Part shown: positions 1 to 9,330 of the stretch, one piece after another
Numbering within the stretch: the stretch's first letter is position 1
How the letters are laid out: each line of letters opens with the position of its first letter
Origin: Clostridium puniceum
GTDB lineage: Bacteria > Bacillota > Clostridia > Clostridiales > Clostridiaceae
Direction: 5' to 3'
NCBI RefSeq assembly: GCF_002006345.1
Contig: NZ_LZZM01000201.1
Span: 1-64,000 of the forward strand
Length of the DNA: 64,000 nt
The notes under the pieces: model-generated
Database searches by the model: none
Told to the model about the DNA's origin: nothing
What the model saw: only the letters and a program-made list of their open reading frames with translations
Program-made: the position numbers and the translations under genes

Positions 1-2
1 AC

Positions 3-23
3 AACTATTTGGTACAAATAGTT
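3..23. repeat. short hairpin at left edge
   Basis: AACTATTTG and CAAATAGTT form a 9-bp stem with a three-base loop. It lies downstream of the TPR gene on the minus strand, but there is no clear U-tract in that direction, so a terminator role is uncertain. Confidence 0.4.
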
Positions 24-130
24 AGTTTTGCACACACCTGTGCGGATAACGGGATAAGTTTAGATTCAGTTATTTCCAAATTAGGACTAGTAGCTTAAAT
101 TTTTCCTATTTAGTGCACAAGTCTAGTTAT

Positions 131-1045
131 TTATATTAAATCTTTATATTCTTCAAATTCTCTTATTGGATCTAATTCTGCATCTTTTTTCATATATTCT
201 AAAAATAAGTCATCTAATTTTATACTTTTCTCCAAATCTGCAATTGCTTTTAGATTTTCCTCTGCGTTTACATAGAAGCAAGCTCTATTATAATATAAAA
301 ATCCTTGTTCTTCATTTTCCTTTATTCCTTGGCTAATTACTTTAATAGCCTTTTCAAAGTCACCCTTTTCCCTATATATAACTGCTAAATTCAAAAAACT
401 ATATGGATATTTAGGATTTTCTATAATTGATTGATTGTAATATTCCTTGCTTTCCTCTAGTCTATTCAATTTATTTAATATTACCCCTTTATTAAAAAGT
501 ATCTTATAATGTTTAGGTGAAATTTCTAATGCTTTATCTATATACTTTAAAGCCTCCTCATTCTTATTTAATTCTTCTAAAATACAAGCTAAATTAGCAT
601 TTGCCCACAAATCCTTAGAATTTATTTCAATTACTATTTTATAGTTATAAATGGCTTCATCTTTGTTTCCTTGTTCATCGTATATATTAGCTAGAAAAAA
701 ATATGCTTTATCATAATTGGGATTTTTTTCTATAGCTTTTTTATAAAATTCCTTAGCTTTTTCTAACTCATCCTTTTGCTCATATAATATAGCTAACCCA
801 TAATAAGCTATTGCTTCTTCTTCATCTAATTTTAAAATTTCATCATATTTTTTCTCAGCTTCACTATATAATCCAATTTCATCGTATATTAAAGCCATAT
901 CGATCAAAAGGTCTATATCCTCTTTTCCTAGATTAAGTGAATATGCTTTTTTATAGAATTTAAGAGCTTTTAATAAATTATTTTCTGTTCTCGAATTTCT
1001 TGCCATATTTAGATAATTATTATATAAATAATTTTTATTTTCCAT
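131..1045 (-). CDS. tetratricopeptide repeat (TPR) protein
   Basis: A 304-residue soluble protein built almost entirely of about eight degenerate 34-residue TPR units. The recurring pattern is an A-x-x-Y or A-x-x-x-L helix A followed by an EEALKYYDKAL-like helix B, for example around residues 60-160 (AIAYYGLAILYEQ, KAIEKNPNYDKAYFFLANIY). It has no signal peptide and no catalytic domain. TPR superhelices mediate protein-protein contacts, and the partner cannot be read from the sequence. The gene stands alone downstream of a minus-strand hairpin (1151-1186). The chosen ATG has only a weak upstream GGATGA. The family assignment is secure; the role is unknown. Confidence 0.85.
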   Translation of the reverse strand: MENKNYLYNNYLNMARNSRTENNLLKALKFYKKAYSLNLGKEDIDLLIDMALIYDEIGLYSEAEKKYDEILKLDEEEAIAYYGLAILYEQKDELEKAKEFYKKAIEKNPNYDKAYFFLANIYDEQGNKDEAIYNYKIVIEINSKDLWANANLACILEELNKNEEALKYIDKALEISPKHYKILFNKGVILNKLNRLEESKEYYNQSIIENPKYPYSFLNLAVIYREKGDFEKAIKVISQGIKENEEQGFLYYNRACFYVNAEENLKAIADLEKSIKLDDLFLEYMKKDAELDPIREFEEYKDLI

Positions 1046-1150
1046 TTCATATTTTCATCCATTCATTTTATTTGTATGTTATTAAAATATATCTCTTAAT
1101 TTAAATTTTAACTACTCAATATTATATATTATAAATCATATCCTTAAAAT

Positions 1151-1186
1151 AAAAAACTTCACCAAAATATTTATTAGTGAAGTTTT
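1151..1186 (-). terminator. intrinsic terminator upstream of the TPR gene
   Basis: AAAACTTCAC and GTGAAGTTTT form a 10-bp stem. On the minus strand the stem is followed by TTTTTTATTTT. It lies between the relic/purD region and the TPR gene and would insulate the latter. Confidence 0.7.
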
Positions 1187-1283
1187 AAGTTAATCATTAA
1201 GATTTAATATTGATTTATCTTAATTTTTTTAATATGATAATTTAAAAGTCATTTGAGTGTTGCATATCTAAAATTAGAAAATA

Positions 1284-1546
1284 TTATCCTAGAAATACAT
1301 CTATAATCATTTCAGTTTTGTAATGTCCATAATACCATGTTTTTAAACTTGAATTGACATCTTCTTCATCTAATAGCTTAGCCCATGAATATAAGATGTT
1401 TTTTCTTCCCCCCTTACTCCTTTGGCCCTAATTGCATTTTTTGATTAAACACCGGCAATATCCACAACATAACTATCATTTAACTTAACCACATAATTTT
1501 CTAAAGAAAAATATATTATAAAAATAGACCCTAAAGCATTATTCAT
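1284..1546 (-). pseudogene. decayed coding fragment downstream of purD
   Basis: Reading the minus strand, an ATG at 1546 opens a frame containing ENYVVKLNDSYVVDIAGV, which meets a stop. The same frame resumes as KNAIRAKGVRGEEKTSYI and meets another stop. A shifted frame then continues as SWAKLLDEEDVNSSLKTWYY and ends in MIIDVFLG at a stop (1284-1286). The amino-acid composition and continuity look like one former protein of about 85 residues broken by a stop and a frameshift. I do not recognise the family. It also accounts for most of the 550-base gap between purD and the TPR gene. Confidence 0.55.
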
Positions 1547-1593
1547 TAAATTTAATACTAATGCTTATAAATAGCTTATTTTTATACCCGATG

Positions 1594-2844
1594 TTATTTA
1601 TGTGCTCCTATATCTGTTCTACAATAAGCGCCTTCAAAAGTAACATGTTTAATATTTTCATATGCCTCTTCTCTAGCATCTTCTACAGTTTTTCCAACAC
1701 CAATAACTGATAATACCCTACCACCATTTGTCTTTAAAACTCCATCTTCTGCTTTAGCTCCAGCTAAAAATACCTTATCTCTTACTTTTTTGTCTATTGT
1801 TATTTCATATCCTTTAGTAAAATCTCCTGGATATCCTCCTGAAGCTAAAACAACATTTATACAAACACCATCATTCCACTCAATAGTAGTCTTATTTAAT
1901 TCTTCTCTTAATGAGGCTTCAATTACTTCAACTAAATCACTTTTCATTAAATAAAGAACTGATTGTGTTTCAGGATCTCCCATTCTAACATTGTATTCTA
2001 AAAGATATGTTCCTTTTTTAGTAATCATAATTCCAAAAAATATAATTCCTTTATAATCAAAACCTTCTTCACGAATACCGGTTAAAGTCTTATCCATAAT
2101 ATTATATTCAAAATCTTTCATTACTTCATCTGTTACATAAGGATTTGGAGCTAAAACTCCCATTCCACCTGTATTGGGCCCTTTACCACCATCAAATATC
2201 TGCTTATGATCTTTTCCTGATATAAATGGAATTATTGTCTTTCCATCTGTAATAGAAAGGATTGAAGCTTCAATACCTTCAAGGAATTCTTCAATTACTA
2301 TTTTTTGCCCAGCTCCATTAAAAATATCGTCTACCATATATGATTTTACAGCCTCTTGTGCCTCTTCTTTAGTTTCACAAATAGCAACACCTTTTCCTGC
2401 TGCTAGTCCATCAGCCTTAACAACTGTTGGATATGGACAGTTTTCTAAATATTGAAGCGCTTCATCTACATTAGTAAAGGTTTCATATTCAGCAGTTTTA
2501 ACTCCATATTTTTTCATAAATTCTTTAGAGAAGCTCTTACTGCCTTCAAGTTGTGCAGCGTTTTCAGCTGGTCCAAATATCTTTAGCCCCTCTTTTTTAA
2601 ACTCATTAACAATTCCTTTTGTTAATGGATCTTCTGGTCCAACTACTGTTAAATCAATTATTTCTTTTTGTGCAAATTTAATTAATTCATCAATATCAGT
2701 TATATTAATATTTTCACATTTATTTTCAATTGCAGTTCCACCATTACCCGGTGCAACAAATATTTTTTCTACATTTGGACTTTTAGCCAATTTCCAAGCT
2801 AAAGCGTGTTCTCTACCACCTGAACCAATTAAAAGAAGTTTCAT
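1594..2844 (-). CDS. purD: phosphoribosylamine--glycine ligase
   Basis: GAR synthetase, the second step of de novo IMP synthesis: it ligates glycine to phosphoribosylamine using ATP. The 416-residue protein begins MKLLLIGSGGREHALAW, the typical PurD N-domain. An ATP-grasp domain follows, with VVKADGLAAGKGV near residue 141 and GPNTGGMG near residue 222. I chose the ATG at 2844, preceded by GGAGGTATATTATA, rather than an upstream in-frame start seven codons earlier, because homologues begin at MKLLLIG. It is the last gene of the purL-E-C-F-M-N-H-D run, separated from purH by a 218-base repeat-rich spacer. No clear terminator follows directly. Confidence 0.97.
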   Translation of the reverse strand: MKLLLIGSGGREHALAWKLAKSPNVEKIFVAPGNGGTAIENKCENINITDIDELIKFAQKEIIDLTVVGPEDPLTKGIVNEFKKEGLKIFGPAENAAQLEGSKSFSKEFMKKYGVKTAEYETFTNVDEALQYLENCPYPTVVKADGLAAGKGVAICETKEEAQEAVKSYMVDDIFNGAGQKIVIEEFLEGIEASILSITDGKTIIPFISGKDHKQIFDGGKGPNTGGMGVLAPNPYVTDEVMKDFEYNIMDKTLTGIREEGFDYKGIIFFGIMITKKGTYLLEYNVRMGDPETQSVLYLMKSDLVEVIEASLREELNKTTIEWNDGVCINVVLASGGYPGDFTKGYEITIDKKVRDKVFLAGAKAEDGVLKTNGGRVLSVIGVGKTVEDAREEAYENIKHVTFEGAYCRTDIGAHK

Positions 2845-2879
2845 TATAATATACCTCCAAATCAAATTTCAATCGTTAC

Positions 2880-3056
2880 TGCTAAATTTTCAATGCTCAA
2901 TTATTAATTAAAATTATTACATTCTAGTAATTAAGTTTCAATGCTCAATTTTCAAATTTCAATTATGAATTTTATCCTTACAGTATTGATAGAATACATT
3001 TAAAAGTTCTGCAAGAATTAATTTCTTTATTGAAAATGACCATTGAGCATTAATTA
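2880..3056. repeat. repeat-rich purH-purD spacer with inverted repeats
   Basis: TCAATGCTCAATT occurs twice directly (around 2890 and 2938), and the inverse ATTGAGCATTAAT occurs near 3045. The outer arms TTTCAATGCTCAATTTTC and GAAAATGACCATTGAGCATT could fold back. There is no coding potential. It resembles a small palindromic intergenic element rather than a promoter region. Confidence 0.5.
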
Positions 3057-3062
3057 TCAATA

Positions 3063-4571
3063 TTAGTGTTTAAAATGTCTATATCCTGTAAATATCATTG
3101 CAATTCCATGTTCATTACAAGCATCTATTGATTGTTGATCATTCATTGAACCACCTGGCTGTATTATTGCTTTAATACCATATTTAGCCGCTTCATCAAC
3201 TATATCTCTGAATGGGAAAAATGCATCAGATGCAAGTATTGTAGCTCCTGTGCCTCTCTTTAAAGCATCTTCTGTTGGCCAGATTCTATTAACTTGACCA
3301 CCACCAATGCCAAGAGCCATTCCATTATTAGCAACAACTATAGCATTTGATTTAACATATTTAACTACCTTCATACCAAATAATAAATCTTTCATTTCTT
3401 CGTCAGTTGGTTTAACTTCGGTTACAACTTTAATTGTTTGAATTAACTTGCTATCTTCATCTTGAACAAGCATTGCTCCATCAACTGTAACCATATATTT
3501 ATCAGCTTTTGGAGTATTATTGAATTTAAGAACTCTTAAGTTCTTTTTAGCCTTTAATACTTCTAAAGCATCTTCATCATATTCTGGTGCTGCAATTACT
3601 TCTAAGAAAATTTTAACCATTTCTTCTGCCGTTTTCTTATCTACTTTTCTATTAAAACCAATAATTCCGCCAAATATTGAAGTTGGATCTACTTCATATG
3701 CTTTCATATAAGCTTCATAAGGATCTTTTCCAACTGCAACACCACATGGAGTATTATGTTTTAATGCACAACATGCGGGCTCGTCAAATTCATTAGCACA
3801 TTTCCAAGCTATATCAACATCTTTAAAGTTATTATAAGATAATTCCTTACCATTTAAAACTTCAAAAGTATTCATTGCTCCATCAAGCATTGTCGAAGAA
3901 TAAACTGCAGCACTTTGATGTGAATTTTCACCATATCTTAAACCTTGCATTTTCTTGTATGAAACTGAAAGATATTCTGGATACTCCCTCTCATCATCAG
4001 CTAACAAGAAGTTTGAAATAGCACCATCATAAGCACTCATAAGGTTAAATACTTTACCTGCTAATTTCTTCTTAGTTTTTAAAGAAGCTTCACCATTTGC
4101 CTCAACTTCTTCCACAACAACTTTATAGTCATTTTTATCAGAAATTACTACAACATCTTGAAAATTCTTAGCTGCTGCTCTAAGCATTGTCGGTCCGCCA
4201 ATATCTATAAATTCAACTTTTTCTTCAAATTCTAAATCTTCTTTAACTTTTTCAAAAAATGGATAAAGGTTTACCACAACATAATCAATTGTATGAATAT
4301 CTCTTCCTTTTAATGTGTTCATATGTTCTTCATTATCTCTTATTGCAAGTATTCCAGCATGAACTAATGGATGAAGTGTTTTAACTCTTCCATCTAACAT
4401 TTCTGGAAAATTAGTAACTTCGTTAATCTCAATTATATCTAACCCATTTTCTTTTAAATATTTATAAGTTCCTCCTGTAGATACAATTTCAACATCTTTA
4501 GATACTAAAAATCTAGCAAAATCTAAAATTCCCTCTTTATCAAATACACTTATCAAAGCTCTTTTTTTCAC
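3063..4571 (-). CDS. purH: bifunctional AICAR transformylase/IMP cyclohydrolase
   Basis: Catalyses the last two steps to IMP: formylation of AICAR with 10-formyl-THF, then ring closure. The 502-residue length is close to the family norm of about 510. The N-terminal MGS-like cyclohydrolase domain shows SVFDKEGI and VSTGGTYKYL; the C-terminal transformylase domain shows ALKHNTPCGVA and the terminal IIQPGGSMNDQQSI and FTGYRHFKH. The start is GTG at 4571 behind an unusual C-rich-complement Shine-Dalgarno (AGCAGGGGGT). It sits in the purine run, 228 bases after purN, separated by an inverted-repeat spacer. Confidence 0.97.
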   Translation of the reverse strand: MKKRALISVFDKEGILDFARFLVSKDVEIVSTGGTYKYLKENGLDIIEINEVTNFPEMLDGRVKTLHPLVHAGILAIRDNEEHMNTLKGRDIHTIDYVVVNLYPFFEKVKEDLEFEEKVEFIDIGGPTMLRAAAKNFQDVVVISDKNDYKVVVEEVEANGEASLKTKKKLAGKVFNLMSAYDGAISNFLLADDEREYPEYLSVSYKKMQGLRYGENSHQSAAVYSSTMLDGAMNTFEVLNGKELSYNNFKDVDIAWKCANEFDEPACCALKHNTPCGVAVGKDPYEAYMKAYEVDPTSIFGGIIGFNRKVDKKTAEEMVKIFLEVIAAPEYDEDALEVLKAKKNLRVLKFNNTPKADKYMVTVDGAMLVQDEDSKLIQTIKVVTEVKPTDEEMKDLLFGMKVVKYVKSNAIVVANNGMALGIGGGQVNRIWPTEDALKRGTGATILASDAFFPFRDIVDEAAKYGIKAIIQPGGSMNDQQSIDACNEHGIAMIFTGYRHFKH

Positions 4572-4584
4572 GAAAAAACCCCCT

Positions 4585-4700
4585 GCTAATCAGTTAACAG
4601 TTAACAGCTGATAGTTGGCAGCTGAGACTAACCTTCTTTAATACCGTTTCCTTTAATCTATTCTCTAACTGATAACTAAACTGTTACTGGTACTGGTTTG
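4585..4700. repeat. MITE-like inverted repeat between purN and purH
   Basis: The left arm CAGTTAACAGTTAACAGCTG plus ATAGTTGG is partly complementary to the right arm TAACTGATAACTAAACTGTT plus ACTGG, about 100 bases apart. The interior is non-coding. The spacer (4572-4799) carries no gene. The arrangement looks like a small non-autonomous element or its relic. Confidence 0.45.
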
Positions 4701-4799
4701 TTTTTTATTTTTAAGAAATTTCTCAGAATTTCATTATTAACTATAACCGTCTGTTCCCTTTAGGATATTTAAAAGCATTATCCGTTAATAGTTTTGGCT

Positions 4800-5411
4800 T
4801 TAGTTTATTACCTTAGCCTTTCCATCTACAATAGTAACTCTCCCATCACTAATAAGCTTAATTGCTTCAGGCAATATAAAATGTTCTTTTTCTAATATTC
4901 TCCTTTGAAGCGTTTCCGCATCATCTTCAAAATAAACTGGAACAACTTCTTGAAGAAGGATTGCCCCTCCATCAACTTCTGAATTCACAAAATGCACTGT
5001 ACATCCCGAAAATTTAACTCCGCTTTTAATTACAGCTTCATGAACCTTAAGTCCGTACATTCCAGATCCACAAAATGAAGGAATTAAAGATGGATGAATA
5101 TTGATAATTTTATTATCAAATTCATTTAATATTTCTCCATCTAAAATTGCTAAAAATCCTGCAAGAACTATTAAATCAACCTTCCCCTTTGTTAATTCTA
5201 AGATCTTGTTTGAAGATTTTTCTCCATACTCTTTTCTACTTACAACAAAAGTATCTATATTATGTTTTTTCGCTCTCTCTAGAGCATAAATATTTTCTCT
5301 GCTGCCGATAACCATTTCTATTTTGACATCAATATATTTATTTTCTACTGCATCTATTACAGATTGAAGATCTGTTCCTCCACCTGAAACTAAGACTGCT
5401 ATTTTAAACAA
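4800..5411 (-). CDS. purN: phosphoribosylglycinamide formyltransferase
   Basis: GAR transformylase using 10-formyl-THF, third step of IMP synthesis. The 203-residue protein has the formyltransferase fold with N-terminal KIAVLVSGGGTDLQSV, IINIHPSLIPSF (catalytic Asn/His region around residue 105) and HFVNSEVDGGAILLQ (catalytic Asp near residue 145). The start is TTG at 5411 with a good GGAGGTGAGG site. The first codons overlap the end of purM by 13 bases, indicating translational coupling. The CGSGMYG stretch is a common variant of the family's GxHAxxxAL loop. Confidence 0.96.
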   Translation of the reverse strand: MFKIAVLVSGGGTDLQSVIDAVENKYIDVKIEMVIGSRENIYALERAKKHNIDTFVVSRKEYGEKSSNKILELTKGKVDLIVLAGFLAILDGEILNEFDNKIINIHPSLIPSFCGSGMYGLKVHEAVIKSGVKFSGCTVHFVNSEVDGGAILLQEVVPVYFEDDAETLQRRILEKEHFILPEAIKLISDGRVTIVDGKAKVIN

Positions 5412-6400
5412 ATACCCTCACCTCCAGATGTTACATATCCTATTTCATAAGCTTTTTCTCCCATTTCTACTAAAGCTTTTATAATAGGTGATACATCTGC
5501 TTCATTAACAGCAAGCACAAATCCTACTCCCATATTAAAGGTATTATACATATGGTCCTTATCTACACCTTTTTCAATAATTCTTTCAAATATAGCTGGC
5601 AATGGATATGAATCTTTATTAATTACTGCTGTGAAATCCCCACCATTAAACATTCTTGGAACATTTTCAATGAATCCGCCACCAGTAACGTGAGCCATTC
5701 CCTTGATTTCATAATTTTCCAGTAATTTAAGTACAGGTTTTACATAAATTTTAGTCGGAGTAATTAATGTCTTCCATACTTCTTCACCATTAAATTCTTC
5801 ATTTAAATCTGGAAATATTTTTCTAATTAATGAATAACCATTAGAATGAATTCCCGAAGAAGCAATCCCTATTAATTTATCTCCTTCTTTAATGTTACTT
5901 CCATTTATGATCTTATCTTTATCAGCAATACCTACTGCAAATCCTGCCATATCATATTCTCCATCAGAATAAAATCCTGGCATTTCAGCAGTTTCTCCAC
6001 CAATTAAAGCACAGTTAGAATCCACACATCCATCTGATATACCTTTAACTAAATCTGATGCAACTTCCGCTTCAAGTTTTCCACAAGCTATATAATCTAA
6101 GAAAAATAGTGGTTTTGCTCCATGACATAAAATATCATTTACACACATAGCTACACAGTCTATTCCAACCGTATCATACTTTTTATTCTTAAATGCAATT
6201 TCAAGCTTAGTTCCTACTCCATCAGTACCTGAAACCAAAACTGGTTTTTCATATCCTGCTGGTAATTCAACCATTCCTGCAAAACTTCCAAGTCCATTTA
6301 ATACATATTGACTCATAGTTCTAGCTGCATATTCCTTTATTAATTTAACTGATCTATATCCTTCTTCTATATTAACTCCAGCTTCTTTGTAAGTAATCAT
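5399..6400 (-). CDS. purM: phosphoribosylformylglycinamidine cyclo-ligase
   Basis: AIR synthetase; closes the imidazole ring of FGAM with ATP. It has 333 residues, close to the family size of about 340. Signature stretches are LVSGTDGVGTKLEIAF (ATP/phosphate loop, near residue 55), DCVAMCVNDILCHGAKPLFF, IGGETAEMPGFY and HVTGGGFIENVPRMF. The ATG is preceded by AGGTAGGATTAATAG. It follows purF after only nine bases and overlaps purN, so these three genes form a tight unit. Confidence 0.97.
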   Translation of the reverse strand: MITYKEAGVNIEEGYRSVKLIKEYAARTMSQYVLNGLGSFAGMVELPAGYEKPVLVSGTDGVGTKLEIAFKNKKYDTVGIDCVAMCVNDILCHGAKPLFFLDYIACGKLEAEVASDLVKGISDGCVDSNCALIGGETAEMPGFYSDGEYDMAGFAVGIADKDKIINGSNIKEGDKLIGIASSGIHSNGYSLIRKIFPDLNEEFNGEEVWKTLITPTKIYVKPVLKLLENYEIKGMAHVTGGGFIENVPRMFNGGDFTAVINKDSYPLPAIFERIIEKGVDKDHMYNTFNMGVGFVLAVNEADVSPIIKALVEMGEKAYEIGYVTSGGEGICLK

Positions 6401-6409
6401 CTATTAATC

Positions 6410-7828
6410 CTACCTTTCAAGATTTTCTACTGGTGCTGCTACTGGATAAACTCCATTAAAGCATCCCATACAAAATTCTTCTCTATTATCACAACTCTTA
6501 TAAACTCCGTCTTCACTTAAGTATCCTAAGTAATCTGCACCAATCATATCTCTGATTTCTTCTACACTATTGTTAGCAGCAACAAGCTCACTTCTGTAAG
6601 GAGTATCTATACCAAAGTAACATGGATACTTAACTCCTGGTGATGCAATTAAGAAGTTAACTTCTTTTACTCCAGCACGTCTAAGTGATTCAATTAAATG
6701 CTTTGAAGTAGTTCCTCTTACTATTGAATCATCTATAAGTATAACTTTTTTACCTTCTAAGTTTACCTTTAATGGATTTAATTTTACTGCTACCGCTCTT
6801 TCCCTTATTTCTTGAGATGGTGAAATGAAAGTTCTTCCAACATATCTATTTTTAATAAATCCAGTATCATAAGGAATTCCAGATGCTTTGGCATATCCTA
6901 TAGCTGCTGGTATTCCTGAGTCTGGAACTGCAATAACTAAATCCGCATCTAATGGATGTTCCTTATATAATTGTTCCCCTGCTTTTACTCTTGTTGTATG
7001 AACTTCAAGTCCATCAATTCTTGAATCTGGTCTAGCAAAATATATATATTCAAAAGCACAAGTTTGACATTTAGTGTTTTCAGAATATCTATATGAATGT
7101 ATTCCTTCATCATCTATTATAACTATTTCCCCCGGCTCTATATCTCTTACAAGCTCAGCACCTATTGCATCTAAAGCACAACTTTCTGAAGTCAGTATAT
7201 AACCTTCTTCAATTTTTCCAAGACAAAGTGGTCTAATTCCATGTGGATCTCTAGCCCCAATTAATTTATCCTTTGACATAATAGTCAATGCAAATGAACC
7301 TCTAACAGCTGACATAGCATCAACTACAGCCTTTGCAAGACCTTTTTTGGCACTTCTTGCTATAAGGCAAGCAATTACTTCCGAATCTGTTGTAGTATGA
7401 AAAATTTGTCCTCCATCTTCAAGCAACTCTTTTATGACATCCGCATTTACTAACGTTCCATTGTGAGCCATAGCTATTGGTCCCATTTTTGAAGTCGCTA
7501 ATATAGGTTGGGCATTTTCAATCCCCTTTCCTCCAGCTGTTGAATATCTAACATGGCCTATAGCTATATGCCCTTTTAGTTTATTTAGATCCTCTTGCTT
7601 AAATGCTTCTGTAATAAGACCTAACCCTTTATGAATATCTATTTTTTCACCGTCTGCAACTGCTATTCCAGCACTTTCCTGTCCTCTATGTTGAAGAGCA
7701 TAAAGTCCATAATAAGTCATTGATGCAACATCTATTGGATTATTAGCATAAACGCCAAAAACTCCACACTCATCCTTAAATTTATCATTACCTGGATCCA
7801 TTATTAATTCAAAATTTGGATTACTCAT
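6410..7828 (-). CDS. purF: amidophosphoribosyltransferase
   Basis: Committed first step of purine synthesis: PRPP plus glutamine to phosphoribosylamine. The 472-residue protein has an N-terminal Ntn-type glutaminase domain, with Cys21 in DECGVFG as expected nucleophile after propeptide removal. It also has a C-terminal phosphoribosyltransferase domain with the PRPP loop VILIDDSIVRGTT. Cysteines at KCQTC, KYPCYFG and the C-terminal EEFCMGCFNG match the 4Fe-4S-containing Bacillus-type enzyme. The Shine-Dalgarno is GAGAGGATTG. The 130-base spacer to purC contains AT-rich repeat-like sequence. Confidence 0.97.
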   Translation of the reverse strand: MSNPNFELIMDPGNDKFKDECGVFGVYANNPIDVASMTYYGLYALQHRGQESAGIAVADGEKIDIHKGLGLITEAFKQEDLNKLKGHIAIGHVRYSTAGGKGIENAQPILATSKMGPIAMAHNGTLVNADVIKELLEDGGQIFHTTTDSEVIACLIARSAKKGLAKAVVDAMSAVRGSFALTIMSKDKLIGARDPHGIRPLCLGKIEEGYILTSESCALDAIGAELVRDIEPGEIVIIDDEGIHSYRYSENTKCQTCAFEYIYFARPDSRIDGLEVHTTRVKAGEQLYKEHPLDADLVIAVPDSGIPAAIGYAKASGIPYDTGFIKNRYVGRTFISPSQEIRERAVAVKLNPLKVNLEGKKVILIDDSIVRGTTSKHLIESLRRAGVKEVNFLIASPGVKYPCYFGIDTPYRSELVAANNSVEEIRDMIGADYLGYLSEDGVYKSCDNREEFCMGCFNGVYPVAAPVENLER

Positions 7829-7958
7829 TTACACAATCCTCTCATCATTTTTAATTCAAATTGAAAATTGACATTTAACAATTAAGGATAAGTATTATAA
7901 CATCTTTCAACATTAAAAAAATACCCTTAATCGTCCAGTGTCAATTATACCTTGTAAA

Positions 7959-8666
7959 TTATTTGGAGATTCTCTTTAAGATTTCAACGTAAGCATCTTT
8001 AACATTACCTAAATCTCTTCTAAATCTATCCTTATCTAATTTTTCTCCTGTAGTTGCATCCCAGAATCTGCAAGTATCTGGTGAAATTTCATCAGCCAAC
8101 ACTACAGTTCCATCAGGTAATCTACCAAATTCAATCTTAAAGTCAATTAAGTTAATATTTTGTTCTTTAAATACGGCTTTTAATACATCATTAATTTTTG
8201 CTGTCATTACATAAATTTCTTTTAGTTCTTCAAAAGTTGTTGCTCCTATTCCAACTGCATGATAATCATTTATTAATGGATCTCCTAATGAATCGTCTTT
8301 GTAGGATAATTCAAACACAGTAGTTTTAAGCGCAAATCCTTCTTCAAGACCTAATCTCTTAGCCATGCTACCTGCTGCAACATTCCTTACGATTACTTCT
8401 AGTGGTACTATTTCAACCTTCTTACATAATTGCTCTCTGTCATTTAATTTTTCTATAAAGTGAGTTCTAACTCCTTCTTTTTCTAATAATTCAAATATAA
8501 GTGAAGTTATAGCGTTGTTCATAACACCTTTATCTTCAATTTGACCTTTCTTTTCTCCATTAAATGCTGTTGCATCATCTTTGTAATATACAATTACTTC
8601 ATCAGCCTTATCTGTTTCATAAATCTTCTTTGCTTTTCCTTCATATAACATTTCTAATTTTTCCAT
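7959..8666 (-). CDS. purC: phosphoribosylaminoimidazole-succinocarboxamide synthase
   Basis: SAICAR synthetase: ligates aspartate to CAIR with ATP. The 235-residue protein has the bacterial single-domain length. Seen motifs are LYEGKAKKIYET at the N-terminus, VPLEVIVRNVAAGSM near residue 87 and LADEISPDTCRFWD near residue 195. Its ATG overlaps the stop codon of purE (TAATG), so the two are translationally coupled. Confidence 0.97.
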   Translation of the reverse strand: MEKLEMLYEGKAKKIYETDKADEVIVYYKDDATAFNGEKKGQIEDKGVMNNAITSLIFELLEKEGVRTHFIEKLNDREQLCKKVEIVPLEVIVRNVAAGSMAKRLGLEEGFALKTTVFELSYKDDSLGDPLINDYHAVGIGATTFEELKEIYVMTAKINDVLKAVFKEQNINLIDFKIEFGRLPDGTVVLADEISPDTCRFWDATTGEKLDKDRFRRDLGNVKDAYVEILKRISK

Positions 8667-9145
8667 TATAGTTCTACCCCTTCCGCATTTTCCTCAATAA
8701 ATTTTTTCTTCATATTTATTCTAAATTCTTTTAATTTATTTTTTAGTTCACTATTATTAACTGATAACATTTGAACTGCTAACATTCCTGCATTGTAGCT
8801 GTTATTAATTCCAACAGTTGCAACTGGAATTGATTTTGGCATTTGTACTATTGAATATAATGCATCAACACCTTCAAGTGCAGCCTTAACTGGAACTCCT
8901 ATTACTGGAAGTATTGTCTTTGATGCTATAACTCCAGGTAAATGTGCTGCTAAACCTGCCCCTGCTATTATAACTTGGCATCCTTGTGCTTCAATTTCTT
9001 CTAACGTTTCTTCTAATTTTTCTGGTACTCTGTGAGCTGAAAGAACAAACGCCTTATATTCAATTCCAAATTCTTTTAAAGCATTTGCAGCCCCTCTCAT
9101 TATCTCTGTATCAGATTTACTTCCAAAAAATATTGCTACTTGCAT
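8666..9145 (-). CDS. purE: N5-carboxyaminoimidazole ribonucleotide mutase
   Basis: Converts N5-CAIR to CAIR (class I PurE). The 159-residue protein begins MQVAIFFGSKSDTEIMRG and contains SAHRVPEKL (around residue 40) and AGAGLAAHLPGVIAS, all diagnostic. I chose the ATG at 9145, preceded by AGGAGGCTTAAA, rather than an upstream in-frame start at 9205, because homologues start at this methionine. No purK is visible nearby; N5-CAIR synthetase would have to be elsewhere. A hairpin and AT-rich spacer separate it from purL. Confidence 0.96.
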   Translation of the reverse strand: MQVAIFFGSKSDTEIMRGAANALKEFGIEYKAFVLSAHRVPEKLEETLEEIEAQGCQVIIAGAGLAAHLPGVIASKTILPVIGVPVKAALEGVDALYSIVQMPKSIPVATVGINNSYNAGMLAVQMLSVNNSELKNKLKEFRINMKKKFIEENAEGVEL

Positions 9146-9230
9146 TTTAAGCCTCCTGTTTTTCACTATTTTTGCCAAACCCGTATTATTACTATAAATA
9201 TTCATATATTTTAATGGTTTTATATTTTTC

Positions 9231-9271
9231 TATATACCTAGTTATCTATTTTTATAGATAACTAGATATAT
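9231..9271. repeat. hairpin between purL and purE
   Basis: CTAGTTATCTA and TAGATAACTAG form an 11-bp perfect stem, extended by flanking TATATA. In the direction of the pur genes (minus strand) no U-run follows; the U-run lies on the opposite strand. It may affect mRNA stability or attenuate read-through rather than being a plain terminator. Confidence 0.6.
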
Positions 9272-9330
9272 AGTTTTTTTATTTATATTTACATATTTTA
9301 TTGATATATAGTTTTATATTTAAATATTTA

